A stretch of 64,000 nucleotides of DNA, taken from Pseudomonas syringae CC1557 (lineage in GTDB: Bacteria; Pseudomonadota; Gammaproteobacteria; Pseudomonadales; Pseudomonadaceae). Made by a program: the position numbers and the translations under genes. Below the pieces are notes generated by a model. It did no database searches. It saw only the letters and a program-made list of their open reading frames with translations, and was not told where the DNA came from. Every line of letters begins with the position of its first letter. Position 1 is the first letter of the stretch. Positions 36,615-45,303 of this stretch are shown one piece after another. The stretch spans positions 2,914,001 through 2,978,000 of the forward strand of contig NZ_CP007014.1 in the NCBI RefSeq assembly GCF_000452705.1. Direction: 5' to 3'.

Positions 36615-37394
36615 TCACACTGCGGTAGTGTGCGCGGTGAAAGGCAAAGCCAGTTCCGTGCCAAACATCTGCAGACGGTAGGTGCAGGGCTGGATATTCA
36701 TCGGCGCCAACAGCGCGCCGGACAGCACCACTTGCCCGGCTTCCACCGGTTGACCATCGGCCAGCAGCCGGCGTATCAGCCAGCACAGATTGGCCAGCGG
36801 TGGATCTTCCCGGCCCTGGGTCTGCCCTTCGCCGCAGATCGCGCCTGCGCATTCCAGGCGGAACGTCACGTTGGCATGTTCAACAGGGTCGAAAGCAGTT
36901 CTGGGTCCCACGCAATACAGGCCTGCCGCCGCGTTGTCGGCCAGAAAGGCGCCCACCCCGAACGCCCACTCCTGCCAACGGCAGTCGGCAATCTCGAACG
37001 CGGGTGCCACCTCGGCAATTGCGGCCAGGATCTCCTCATCGCTGTAGTCACCTGGCGCCAGGCTGAGACCCAGCACAATCGCCACTTCGACTTCCAGCTT
37101 GGGCTGGATCAACCGCGAAAGCGCCACTGCCGTATTCGGCTGCACGTGCATCTGATCGGTCAGGCTGCCATATACCGGTTCGTCAATGCCGAAGCGCCGT
37201 TGCGCTGCGCTGCCAGCGAAGGCGATCTTCCAACCGCTCAACTGCTCGCCCGCAGCCAGGCGCACATCCAGCGCCCGGCGTTGCAGTGCGTACCCGCCGC
37301 TCAGGTCCAGCGCCTCGGGAGCCAACGGCGCAATTGCTTGCACCGTACGCGTGGCGTGGTCTAACTGGTTTAGTACGGAAGTATCGATGCTCAT
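36615..37394 (-). CDS. 2-keto-4-pentenoate hydratase-like protein (MhpD family)
   Basis: A 259-residue member of the 2-hydroxypentadienoate hydratase / 4-oxalocrotonate decarboxylase fold. Signatures are LSGWKIAFAGSAAQRRFG, LIQPKLEVEVAIVLG (Mg-binding acidic residues) and PAFEIADCRW. In meta-cleavage pathways it hydrates 2-hydroxypentadienoates to 4-hydroxy-2-oxo acids. It overlaps the flavin hydroxylase stop by 4 bases and is last in the eight-gene operon. No dedicated aldolase gene follows, so the chemistry may deviate from the standard route. Confidence 0.87.
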   Translation of the reverse strand: MSIDTSVLNQLDHATRTVQAIAPLAPEALDLSGGYALQRRALDVRLAAGEQLSGWKIAFAGSAAQRRFGIDEPVYGSLTDQMHVQPNTAVALSRLIQPKLEVEVAIVLGLSLAPGDYSDEEILAAIAEVAPAFEIADCRWQEWAFGVGAFLADNAAAGLYCVGPRTAFDPVEHANVTFRLECAGAICGEGQTQGREDPPLANLCWLIRRLLADGQPVEAGQVVLSGALLAPMNIQPCTYRLQMFGTELALPFTAHTTAV

Positions 37395-38998
37395 GATAGT
37401 TGCCCCGCTAACTTGCGTAATACGGCGTCAAGCCGCTCCGGCGTTGTGATGGCGGCAACAAACCGGTCCGGACGCACCACGACGATGCAATCGCGCACCC
37501 TTGAGAACCATTCGCCGAGGCGGTTATCCACATCTTCCACGCTGATGGCGTCTGTAGCCGTCAATGGCTGATTGCGGGCCGGACCGCTGCGCGAACGATT
37601 GACCTGAATAAAGCGCGTGTCCCAGCGAGCCCAGTACGTTGCCATTTCTGCGCTCAGTTGCTCACGTGGATTGACCCGGTAACCCAGCACCGCGTAGGAA
37701 TTACCCAGCGCATCATCCAGACGTCGACGTTGCCCGCGGGCGTCTTCAATATACGGTTGCACGAACAGCTGGCCGACCAGGTCGTCTTCGCGCAATTCGG
37801 CGCGCTCGTGATAGACCAGCCCTTTGGTAAGAGTGGCCTTGGGCTTGAACTTGAACTCCAGCAGGTGCGAGCGCAGGTTATCGACGCTGTTCACCGCTTG
37901 GAATAACCAGTCACGCACGCCGGCCATCAACGGGTTGGTCAGCCCCAGTACCGTGCCCATATTGTCGGCCAGGGCTACCAGTTCGGTGGCATGCCCGCGA
38001 CGCTCCTGGTCGTAGCTGGCGAGGATCGCGTGGGACGCGCGCCCCCGGATGATCGCCGCCAGTTTCCAGGCCACGTTGGCCACATCGCGCAGGCCGGAGT
38101 TAAGGCCTTGCCCGGCCCAGGGTGGCGATATATGCGCCGCATCGCCGACCAGTGCCACACGCCCCTGGACAAACCGCGCCGCCACGCGGGAATGGTGGGT
38201 GTAGGCGCGGATACGGATGATATTCAGCGCGTCCACCGAGTCGCCGATATGCCCACGGATCAGGTCGCGGATGGTGCTCTCTTCACACATCTTCACCTCA
38301 TCTTCGCCCTCCATGAGCATGAACTCCCAGCGCCGCTGCTGATAGGGCAAGTAGATACAGACGAAGGGCCGCTGCGGGTCCGCATGCAGTGCGGTATAAG
38401 GCGCATCGAGGGTGTCATTGGCGACATCCACCACCACCCATTTGCGCGCATGGGTCAGCCCCAGCAGTTCGACGCCCAATTTCTTGCGTACGGTGGAGCG
38501 CCCGCCATCGGCGCCGATCACGTAATCGGCGCGCAGCTGATAGACCTCGCCCAGGGCATCGCGCACCTGCAAGGTCACACCCTCCCCGTCCTGTTCCAGC
38601 TCCAGCATTTCATGGCCCTGGCGCAGCGCTACAGTGCTGCGCTGTCCCAGGGTTTCGCGTAGCGTGCCTTCGAGCAGCTGCTGCATGAAGATGTTGCGCA
38701 TGGGCCAGCCGTAATGCGCGGTACTGGGCCTGACCTCGGCAAAACACACACCACGGGCGTTGTAATAACGCAGCGGGACGTCGCAGATCATGTCGCGCAC
38801 GGCCAATTCGGCGATGCCGATAGCCTGCAGCACGCGCAACGCTTCATCGTCCATGCCTACCGCACGCGGGTACGGCAGTATGCAGTCAGCAAGCTCAAGG
38901 ACGACGCAGTCGATACCGTACATCCCCATATAGTGCGCGGCCGTGATCCCGTTGGGCCCGCCCCCTACAATGACAACCTGGGTCTTCTCCTGCTTCAT
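37391..38998 (-). CDS. MhpA-like FAD-dependent aromatic hydroxylase
   Basis: A 535-residue class A flavin monooxygenase. The FAD motif is VVIVGGGPNGITAAHYMG, the second FAD/NADPH motif YVIGADGGRSTVRK, and the third VALVGDAAHISPPWAGQGLN. A long C-terminal thioredoxin-like extension follows, as in MhpA/PheA. MhpA hydroxylates 3-(3-hydroxyphenyl)propionate to the catechol; the true substrate here is unknown. ATG 38998 is preferred to the GTG at 39001; Shine-Dalgarno weak. It is in an operon with a VOC dioxygenase and an MhpD-like hydratase, as expected for meta-cleavage. Confidence 0.9.
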   Translation of the reverse strand: MKQEKTQVVIVGGGPNGITAAHYMGMYGIDCVVLELADCILPYPRAVGMDDEALRVLQAIGIAELAVRDMICDVPLRYYNARGVCFAEVRPSTAHYGWPMRNIFMQQLLEGTLRETLGQRSTVALRQGHEMLELEQDGEGVTLQVRDALGEVYQLRADYVIGADGGRSTVRKKLGVELLGLTHARKWVVVDVANDTLDAPYTALHADPQRPFVCIYLPYQQRRWEFMLMEGEDEVKMCEESTIRDLIRGHIGDSVDALNIIRIRAYTHHSRVAARFVQGRVALVGDAAHISPPWAGQGLNSGLRDVANVAWKLAAIIRGRASHAILASYDQERRGHATELVALADNMGTVLGLTNPLMAGVRDWLFQAVNSVDNLRSHLLEFKFKPKATLTKGLVYHERAELREDDLVGQLFVQPYIEDARGQRRRLDDALGNSYAVLGYRVNPREQLSAEMATYWARWDTRFIQVNRSRSGPARNQPLTATDAISVEDVDNRLGEWFSRVRDCIVVVRPDRFVAAITTPERLDAVLRKLAGQLS

Positions 38999-39060
38999 CA
39001 CTATTCACCGCTTTCTTGTTGTGGGTTTAAACCGGCGTTGCCAGGGCCACACGCCTGCAA

Positions 39061-39663
39061 TCAGTGCAGCCCATCAATACCTTTGATGTCCTTGGCCTGC
39101 AGGCCACCCAGCCGTGCATGCAAGCGCCCGCGGGTGGCGAAGGCCCAGATCACGATGACTTCATCCGCCGCAGGGCCGTCGCCGAACATCAGCGACATGC
39201 TGTCGTAGTGAGAGCGCACGTAGAGCGCATCCTTGTGCGCCAGCGGTACGTCGATAGTCGAACCCGGGCCGCCGCGCTTGCCGGTGGAAGGCACCCAGGA
39301 CTTGCCGCCGCCGAGCGCGACGCGGACCGGATCGGCGGCCGGGTTGGTCAGGAAAGCGTTGCCATGCTCGTATTCGCCTGCGCTGCCGACCAGGATTGCC
39401 TTACCGTAGCTTTCAAGCTGACGCGAGCCGGCCAGGGCCTTGATGCGCCGGCCGAACTCTTCGCCCAACAGCGGCGACGGCTCGACCAATTGCGAAAGGT
39501 CTTCACTGTAGCGACCGGCATACGGGTTGGCGATTACCGCAGCGACGGCGTATTTGAACACCGGTTCGCCATCGGCCAACTGGCCGGTTTCATTGGCCAG
39601 GGTCTCCTCGACGAAGCTGTACCATTTGCGGATGTGATAGCTGGCGAAATTCGCAGTTTTCAT
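39061..39663 (-). CDS. AA_synth-family protein (amino acid synthesis family, unknown reaction)
   Basis: 200 residues resembling the 'amino acid synthesis' protein family (PF06684 type). It has YAVAAVIANPYAGRYSEDL, a VGSAGEYEHGNAFLTNP strand-turn, GGKSWVPSTGKRGGPG and an acidic DEVIVIWAFATRGRLH end. No reaction has been firmly assigned to this family to my knowledge. It sits between the VOC dioxygenase (15 bases) and the flavin hydroxylase (62 bases), well placed to act on a ring intermediate. AGAGG precedes the ATG. Confidence 0.75.
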   Translation of the reverse strand: MKTANFASYHIRKWYSFVEETLANETGQLADGEPVFKYAVAAVIANPYAGRYSEDLSQLVEPSPLLGEEFGRRIKALAGSRQLESYGKAILVGSAGEYEHGNAFLTNPAADPVRVALGGGKSWVPSTGKRGGPGSTIDVPLAHKDALYVRSHYDSMSLMFGDGPAADEVIVIWAFATRGRLHARLGGLQAKDIKGIDGLH

Positions 39664-39678
39664 CGGATGTGCCTCTGT

Positions 39679-40137
39679 TCAAAGGGGGTCGAGTGGGTCG
39701 AGCGTGATGTTGCGACTCGGCGCACCGGCGGCCTTGAAGCGTGCCTTGCCGCGCGCATCGTCATGCTCGGTTTCGAGAAAAAACTCCATGCGATTGCAAT
39801 CGGGATCGTTGAAATACAGGCCGTTGCCGATTTCATGGTCGGTAATTTTCACCACCTCCACCCCCTTCTTCAGCAACATGCCGTACAGCTGGCGCAAGGT
39901 AGTCATGTCACCGGCGATTTCCAATCCGTAGTGCTGCAACCCCAGCCCGCCCTGATGGGCGCCGGGCTCTGCACGAATCAACGCAATGTCGTGATGCTTG
40001 GTGCCAAACGCCATCATCACCCAGCTCTCCCCACGGGCACTTTCGTGCATGCCCAGAACGTCGGCGTACCAGAGCGCCGACACGTCAGGGTCTCGGACCC
40101 AGAGCGATAGGTGAGTCCGCAGGATCTCGATCTTCAT
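39679..40137 (-). CDS. VOC-family extradiol-type dioxygenase (single domain)
   Basis: 152 residues, a single vicinal-oxygen-chelate module pair. Candidate metal ligands are the His in LRTHLSLWVRDP, the His in LGLQHYGLEI and the Glu in CNRMEFFLE, with NGLYFNDPDCNR as in the extradiol dioxygenase signature. It is about half the length of two-domain catechol 2,3-dioxygenases, so it could be a small extradiol dioxygenase or a glyoxalase-type lyase. Context (flavin hydroxylase plus hydratase) favours ring cleavage. Confidence 0.8.
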   Translation of the reverse strand: MKIEILRTHLSLWVRDPDVSALWYADVLGMHESARGESWVMMAFGTKHHDIALIRAEPGAHQGGLGLQHYGLEIAGDMTTLRQLYGMLLKKGVEVVKITDHEIGNGLYFNDPDCNRMEFFLETEHDDARGKARFKAAGAPSRNITLDPLDPL

Positions 40138-40148
40138 GGCGGTATACC

Positions 40149-41189
40149 TCAGTGCTTTTTGACGATGGACTGATGCCCGGACTTGATCTGCGCGACCGCA
40201 GGCGTCCAGAGCACATCAGCGATCTCGCTGAATTCCCGCCAATGCTTCTGCCAGCCATCACCGCCATTTTCGGAAGTGAATAAATGCCCGTACTTGGTGC
40301 CGGCCACGATCTGTCGCGGGTCGGCCGGGTTGAAGGCAATCGCCCAGAAACAGGAGTTGGGCTGCTGTGGCAGCGGCAGCACGTTCCAGCTGAGCGCGGC
40401 ATCACGGGACACCAGAATCTTGCTGGTGCTGCCGGGCGTACCATCGGAAATACTCAGGTACAGCTCGTTTTGCGTGCCCAGCGGTGCGTTCATCGCGCGT
40501 ATGTAGTAAAGACCGAAGGCTTCACGACCAATGATTCCGGTCCACGTCAGCCCCTCGTCAAGACTGCGGTAAACCGCATTGACGCAGACCACCACGATCA
40601 CTTTCTCGCCGTGATTGGGCAGTACCAGGATGTTGTGGATGTCCGAGTTGTAGTCCCACAGCAGTCGGTCATCGACGCGGGTCCAGCTGTCGCCGCCATC
40701 GCGCGAATGGAACAGGCCACCCTCTTCCAGGCCGAACCACAGTTGGTTGCGGTCAGTGGGGTCATAGGCGAAGGCCAGCAGGCGTGGGCGACTGACACCG
40801 TCGCAGAACTCCGGAATCTCAACCGGTGCGCGGTCCCAGCTCAGGCCCGCGTCGAGGGTCCGCCATAGCACGGCGCGCGATGGCGCACCGGTGCCAACAA
40901 AAATACGTTTGGCGTCCTGCGGGTCGACGGCAACTTTCCACACCGTCTCGCCGTTGAACGGCGAATCGACCCGATGCCAATGGCCGCCGGTGTCGCGGCT
41001 GACGCACAAACCCACGTCCGTGCCCGCATAGATCACTTCAGGCGCGTCGGGATGCACGCTCAGGGATCGAGTGATTGCGTCGAACTCAAGGTCTTGTCCC
41101 AGGCCCAGGCGATGCCAGGTACGGCCATCGTCGGCACTGCGGATCACTGCTTGGCCCACGGTGGCGACTAAAAGGGTTCCGTTACTCAT
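40149..41189 (-). CDS. cytoplasmic seven-Asp-box (BNR/sortilin-like) beta-propeller
   Basis: 346 residues with seven Asp-box motifs spaced through the chain: SADDGRTW, SRDTGGHW, TLDAGLSW, SRDGGDSW, SLDEGLTW, SRDAALSW and SENGGDGW. This predicts a seven-bladed propeller of the BNR/sialidase-like fold. There is no signal peptide, so it should stay in the cytoplasm, unlike most sialidase relatives, and the sialidase Arg triad is not apparent. ATG 41189 follows GAGGAG. It sits in the middle of the aromatic operon, 12 bases from each neighbour. A lactonase-like hydrolase or a scaffold is possible. Confidence 0.8.
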   Translation of the reverse strand: MSNGTLLVATVGQAVIRSADDGRTWHRLGLGQDLEFDAITRSLSVHPDAPEVIYAGTDVGLCVSRDTGGHWHRVDSPFNGETVWKVAVDPQDAKRIFVGTGAPSRAVLWRTLDAGLSWDRAPVEIPEFCDGVSRPRLLAFAYDPTDRNQLWFGLEEGGLFHSRDGGDSWTRVDDRLLWDYNSDIHNILVLPNHGEKVIVVVCVNAVYRSLDEGLTWTGIIGREAFGLYYIRAMNAPLGTQNELYLSISDGTPGSTSKILVSRDAALSWNVLPLPQQPNSCFWAIAFNPADPRQIVAGTKYGHLFTSENGGDGWQKHWREFSEIADVLWTPAVAQIKSGHQSIVKKH

Positions 41190-41201
41190 CACAGATGCTC
41201 C

Positions 41202-41996
41202 TCAGATATAGATACCACGGGTCAGGCCACCGTCGATGCCAATGGATTCGCCCGTCACAGCAGCTGCTTTTGGCGATGCCAGGAAGCCAATCAACCAGCC
41301 CATTTCAATCGGTGCGAGGGTGCGCCGAATCGGCGTCGCGTCGATGTAGGCCTGCTCGACCTGTTCGGCGGTTTTGCCCTGCTTGACTGCTTCGCGCTCG
41401 TAGAGCTCCTGGATATGCGGGGTGTCCACCACGCCGGGGTGAATCAGGTTGACCGTGATGCCCGAAGGGCCGAGCTGGTCCGACAGGGTCTTGGTCATGT
41501 GCGCGATTGCCAGGTTGCGCATGCCTGAGAGCACTTTGCTGCTGCGCCCGGTGAGACCACCGATGTTGATGATGCGACCGAAACCAGCCGCCTTCATGTG
41601 CGGGGTCACGGCCTTGGCGCAGCGGAAGTAGCCGATCACCTTGGTATTGAGGTCCGACAGTAACTCTTCGTCCCCGGCGTGCTCGATGTCATTGCGCACC
41701 ACACCCGATGGCGCCGCGGCACCGTTGACCAGGATGTCGATACGGCCGAAATGCTTGTGAGCCGCCTCGACCATCTCCGACACGGCCTTCATGTCATTGG
41801 TGTCGCAGAACAGCGGCAGCACTTCATTGCCGGTCTGCGCGGTGATCTCTTCGGCAGCCCGTTGCAGGAACTCCATGCGCCGCGCGCAAATCACCACCTT
41901 GCAGCCTTCCTCGGAGAGAAAACGTGCGACTTCCTTGCCGATACCCATACCACCACCGGTAACAATGGCCACACGGCCTTTCAATTCCAGATCCAT
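41202..41996 (-). CDS. SDR-family protein with atypical active site
   Basis: 264 residues. The Rossmann motif TGGGMGIG, NGAAAPSG (in place of NNAG) and the C-terminal GESIGIDGGLTRGI place it in the classical SDR fold. At the position of YxxxK the sequence is KVLSGMRNLAIAHMTKTL: no Tyr is present, and the Lys is replaced around MRN. The preceding catalytic Ser region reads GGLTGRSSK. It may therefore not be an ordinary ketoreductase. It lies between the aldehyde dehydrogenase (27 bases) and the propeller gene (12 bases). Confidence 0.85.
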   Translation of the reverse strand: MDLELKGRVAIVTGGGMGIGKEVARFLSEEGCKVVICARRMEFLQRAAEEITAQTGNEVLPLFCDTNDMKAVSEMVEAAHKHFGRIDILVNGAAAPSGVVRNDIEHAGDEELLSDLNTKVIGYFRCAKAVTPHMKAAGFGRIINIGGLTGRSSKVLSGMRNLAIAHMTKTLSDQLGPSGITVNLIHPGVVDTPHIQELYEREAVKQGKTAEQVEQAYIDATPIRRTLAPIEMGWLIGFLASPKAAAVTGESIGIDGGLTRGIYI

Positions 41997-42023
41997 AGCG
42001 ATTACCTCTTGTGATTATTCAGT

Positions 42024-43514
42024 TCAGGCCAGATCGACAAACACGCTCTTGGTCTCGGTGTAGGCATCGATCACGTTTTTTCCCATTTCCCGGCCCCAGC
42101 CGGATTGTTTGTAGCCACCAAACGGCGAAGATGGATCGACGACGTTCCAACAGTTGATCCATACCGAGCCGGCCTTGAGCTGTGCAGCCACGCGGTGCGC
42201 CGAGCGCAGGTCACGGGTCCACAGGCCGGCCGCCAGGCCATACGGCGAGTCGTTGGCGCGCAGCATCAGGTCGTCGATTTCGGTCCAGCTCATGACGGTC
42301 AGTACCGGGCCAAAGATTTCTTCGCGAGCTACGCAGGCGCGCTCGGCACGGTCGAGGAAGATGCTGGGCTCAATGAAGTGGCCGCGATCCAGGTGATCGG
42401 GGCGGCCACCGCCGCAGATCAGTTCTGCGCCCTCCTCCTGGCCCCGCTGCAGGTAGCCCTTGACGGTGTTCAACTGCCGCGCGGACACCAACGGCCCCAT
42501 GCTGTTGGCCGGGTCCAGGCCGTTGCCCAGCACATAGGCGGCGGCATGGCGTTGCAATTCTTCGAGCACCTGGTCGAGCACACTGGCATGTACATACAGG
42601 CGCGAGCCAGCCGTGCACACCTGACCCTGGTTGTAGAAAATCCCATCGGCGGCACCCTTGGCCGCGCGGACAATGTCGGCGTCGGGCAGAATAATGTTTG
42701 GCGACTTGCCGCCAAGCTCCAGTGAGACCTTTTTCATATTGCTGGTGGCCGCCTGAGCGATCAGCCGCCCGACCTGGGTCGAGCCGGTAAAGGCGATCTT
42801 GTCCACGCCGGGATGCTGTGCCAATGGTGCGCCAGTGTCGGCGCCCAGGCCGGTGATCAGGTTGACGACACCGGCGGGGAAGCCGGCGGCCTCGATCAGT
42901 TGCATCAGGCGGATCGCGACCAGCGGTGTCTGCTCAGCGGGCTTGAGCACTGCCACGCAACCCGTGGCCAACGCCGGGCCGAGCTTCCACACGCACATGG
43001 TCAATGGGAAGTTCCACGGCACGATCAGCGCGCAGACCCCCACCGGTTCGCGCAACGTGTAGTTGAGCATTGGCCCGCCGCTGGCGGGCGATACGGGCAG
43101 CGTGCTGCCTTCGATCTTGGTTGGCCAGCCAGCAAAATAGCGAATGATATTCGCCGCGCTGGCCGCTTCACCGCGCGCGTTGGCGATCGGCTTGCCGTTC
43201 TCCAGGGTGATCAGTTGCGCCAGTTCCTCGCGGTGCTGGTCCAACAGATCAGCCAGGCGAAACAGCAACAGGCCGCGCTGCGCCGGTGACTGCAAGGCCC
43301 AGGTGCCGGTAAAGGCTGTGCGCGCGGCCGCAACGGCCGCATTCACATCGCGCTCGTCGCCTTGGGCGACTTCGGTCAGGGTCTGTTCAGTGGCCGGATT
43401 TTCCACGGCAAAGCGGCGACCGCTGGCGGCGTCCTGCCAGCTACCGCCGATGAACAGGCGACCGGGCTGCGCAAGGAATGCCTGGACGGCAGGTAACAAT
43501 TCGAGCGGATGCAT
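42024..43514 (-). CDS. NAD(P)-dependent aldehyde dehydrogenase
   Basis: A 496-residue ALDH superfamily enzyme with complete active site: PWNFPLTMCVWK, FTGSTQVGRLI, catalytic Glu in SLELGGKSP, catalytic Cys in GQVCTAGSR and EIFGPVLTVM. ATG 43514 has AAGGAA at good spacing; the frame start at 43550 would overlap the upstream gene. It lies 11 bases after the TPP enzyme, which suggests that the aldehyde comes from that enzyme's decarboxylation. Closest to betaine/phenylacetaldehyde-type ALDHs by eye. Confidence 0.92.
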   Translation of the reverse strand: MHPLELLPAVQAFLAQPGRLFIGGSWQDAASGRRFAVENPATEQTLTEVAQGDERDVNAAVAAARTAFTGTWALQSPAQRGLLLFRLADLLDQHREELAQLITLENGKPIANARGEAASAANIIRYFAGWPTKIEGSTLPVSPASGGPMLNYTLREPVGVCALIVPWNFPLTMCVWKLGPALATGCVAVLKPAEQTPLVAIRLMQLIEAAGFPAGVVNLITGLGADTGAPLAQHPGVDKIAFTGSTQVGRLIAQAATSNMKKVSLELGGKSPNIILPDADIVRAAKGAADGIFYNQGQVCTAGSRLYVHASVLDQVLEELQRHAAAYVLGNGLDPANSMGPLVSARQLNTVKGYLQRGQEEGAELICGGGRPDHLDRGHFIEPSIFLDRAERACVAREEIFGPVLTVMSWTEIDDLMLRANDSPYGLAAGLWTRDLRSAHRVAAQLKAGSVWINCWNVVDPSSPFGGYKQSGWGREMGKNVIDAYTETKSVFVDLA

Positions 43515-43525
43515 AGTCGATTCCT

Positions 43526-45067
43526 TCACAGCGCCATTTCGATCAGGCAAGGACCACGGTCGGCCTTGGCATTGGCCAGCGCCCGTTGCAGTTCGGCATT
43601 GGTCTGTACCGTACAGGCCGGCACCCCGTAGCCTTTGGCGAGGGCTTTCCAGTCAATACGCGGACTGTCGAGCACGGTCAGGCGCAGGGCTTGCGGGTCC
43701 ATTTCTGTCATGCCGAAACGGCGCAGCTCGTTCTGCAAAATCGCATAGCGATGGTTGGCGGCAATCAGGATCACCACCGGCAGTTGCTCGCGGGCGATGC
43801 TCCACAGAGTCTGGATGGTGTACTGGGCACTGCCGTCCGATTGCAGGCAGAACACGCTATTGCCGCGTTCCGCCAAGGCGGCACCGAACCCCACCGGAAT
43901 CCCCTGGCCAATCGCGCCACCGGTATTGGTCAATACCCGATGCCGCGCGGCGCGAGCGGAGGCAGTAAAGAAGGGATAGCCACAGGTGCCACCCTCAACC
44001 GAGACAATGCTGTCGTCGGGCAGTGACGCAGCCAGCACTTGGCCGATCGACTGTGGTGTGAGCTCGGCTTGGCCAGGCGGCAGTTCGATACCTTCCGGGG
44101 TTGGCACATGGGCCGGTGCATTCAGGACATCGGCCAACGCCGTCAGCGCGCCGGAAACGTCGTCACCGACTTCGGCGAGCGTCATCAGGCGTTCACGTTC
44201 GGCGAGGCGCGACGGGATGCCTTCGTAGCCAAAGTAACTGATGGGCTCGGGTACGCCTGCACAAATGACCAGGTCGTACTGCTCAAGAATTTCAATCGCC
44301 ACTTCCGGGAAATACGGCAGGCGGTCCAAGTCTGGCAAACCACCCCCACGGTAGCTCAGGCGCGGAAAGGTCTCGGCAAACAGGCGCACGCCGGGCAGTT
44401 GCGCCAGGCGCCCCGCCGCTTCCAGGCCCGTGACCGACAAGCCTTCATCGCCGACGATGAACACCAGCCGCTTGCCGTCACGCAATGCCTGCGCCACGGT
44501 TTCGATCCGGTCCCCGGCAAACCGGCGAACCGGTGCGCGCAGTGGGGCGAACATACCGTTGTGCGTCACTGCGTGAGCCTGCAGATCCATGGGCAGAATC
44601 AAACTGGCGATCTGGCCTTTGGCTTTCCACGCCGCACGCACAGCTTCCTGCAAATCCTCACCGATACCCGACGCGGTGCGCGAGGTGCGCACCCAGCCCG
44701 AGACAGCACCGGCCAGGGCCTGGATGTCGCTGGCCAAGGGCGGATCGTAGTTGACATGCCAGGAGGCATGATCGCCGATGACGTTGACGATCGGCGTATT
44801 GGCCCGACGTGCGTTATGCAGGTTGGCGATGCCGTTGGCAAAGCCAGGGCCCAAGTGGGTCAGGGTCATTGCCGGCTTTCCGGCGATCCGGCCATAGCCG
44901 TCAGCGGCGCCCGTGCAGACCCCTTCGAACAGCGATAACACGGGCTTGAGAGCAGGTGCGCTGGCCATGGCGGCCACCAGAGGAATCTCGGTGGTCCCGG
45001 GGTTGGCGAAGCAGTACTCGATACCGCTTGCCGCTGCCGCATTCACTATCAGTTGCGCACCATTCAT
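43526..45067 (-). CDS. TPP-dependent decarboxylase/lyase (benzoylformate decarboxylase/acetolactate synthase-like)
   Basis: 513 residues with the three-domain TPP-enzyme layout. The catalytic Glu is in NPGTTEIPLV, then LSLFEGVCTGAADGYGR and LGPGFANGIANLHNARR. The C-terminal cofactor motif reads QSDGSAQY ... AANHRYAI, with Ser replacing the first Gly of GDG, a variant seen in some acetolactate-synthase-like proteins. ATG 45067 follows GAGGG; the longer frame to 45157 lacks support. First gene of the operon, paired with an ALDH, so decarboxylation of an aromatic 2-oxo acid to an aldehyde is plausible. Confidence 0.85.
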   Translation of the reverse strand: MNGAQLIVNAAAASGIEYCFANPGTTEIPLVAAMASAPALKPVLSLFEGVCTGAADGYGRIAGKPAMTLTHLGPGFANGIANLHNARRANTPIVNVIGDHASWHVNYDPPLASDIQALAGAVSGWVRTSRTASGIGEDLQEAVRAAWKAKGQIASLILPMDLQAHAVTHNGMFAPLRAPVRRFAGDRIETVAQALRDGKRLVFIVGDEGLSVTGLEAAGRLAQLPGVRLFAETFPRLSYRGGGLPDLDRLPYFPEVAIEILEQYDLVICAGVPEPISYFGYEGIPSRLAERERLMTLAEVGDDVSGALTALADVLNAPAHVPTPEGIELPPGQAELTPQSIGQVLAASLPDDSIVSVEGGTCGYPFFTASARAARHRVLTNTGGAIGQGIPVGFGAALAERGNSVFCLQSDGSAQYTIQTLWSIAREQLPVVILIAANHRYAILQNELRRFGMTEMDPQALRLTVLDSPRIDWKALAKGYGVPACTVQTNAELQRALANAKADRGPCLIEMAL

Positions 45068-45150
45068 TTTCAGCCCTCTTGCTTGAGCATTTGCAGTGAT
45101 GAGATTTATCACATACAAATCCGCCACCAACAAGCACTTTATTAGCAAAC

Positions 45151-45167
45151 ATCTCATTAAGTGAGAT
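45151..45167. promoter_or_regulatory. candidate IclR operator
   Basis: ATCTCA-TTAAG-TGAGAT is a palindrome with perfect 6-base arms, 84 bases from the TPP gene start and 137 from the IclR start, in the divergent promoter region. TGAGA (45200-45204) and TCTCA (45216-45220) repeat the half-site nearby. Function is inferred. Confidence 0.5.
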
Positions 45168-45303
45168 TATTGACGTCTTATTGAGCTGAATATCCTTCCT
45201 GAGATTGCGTTTTTCTCTCACTGCGGTAGTGTTGCGCCAGCGCTTGGGCACCCTGATCCTTGCAGGTACGCAACAAACGCCCTTCCCTCTCTTTAGGAAC
45301 ACA

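Noticed and set aside
43526-43968. IS or repeat within the TPP/ALDH region
   Set aside because: Several overlapping frames are present on the opposite strand, but they are explained by strong codon bias; no inverted or direct repeats found.
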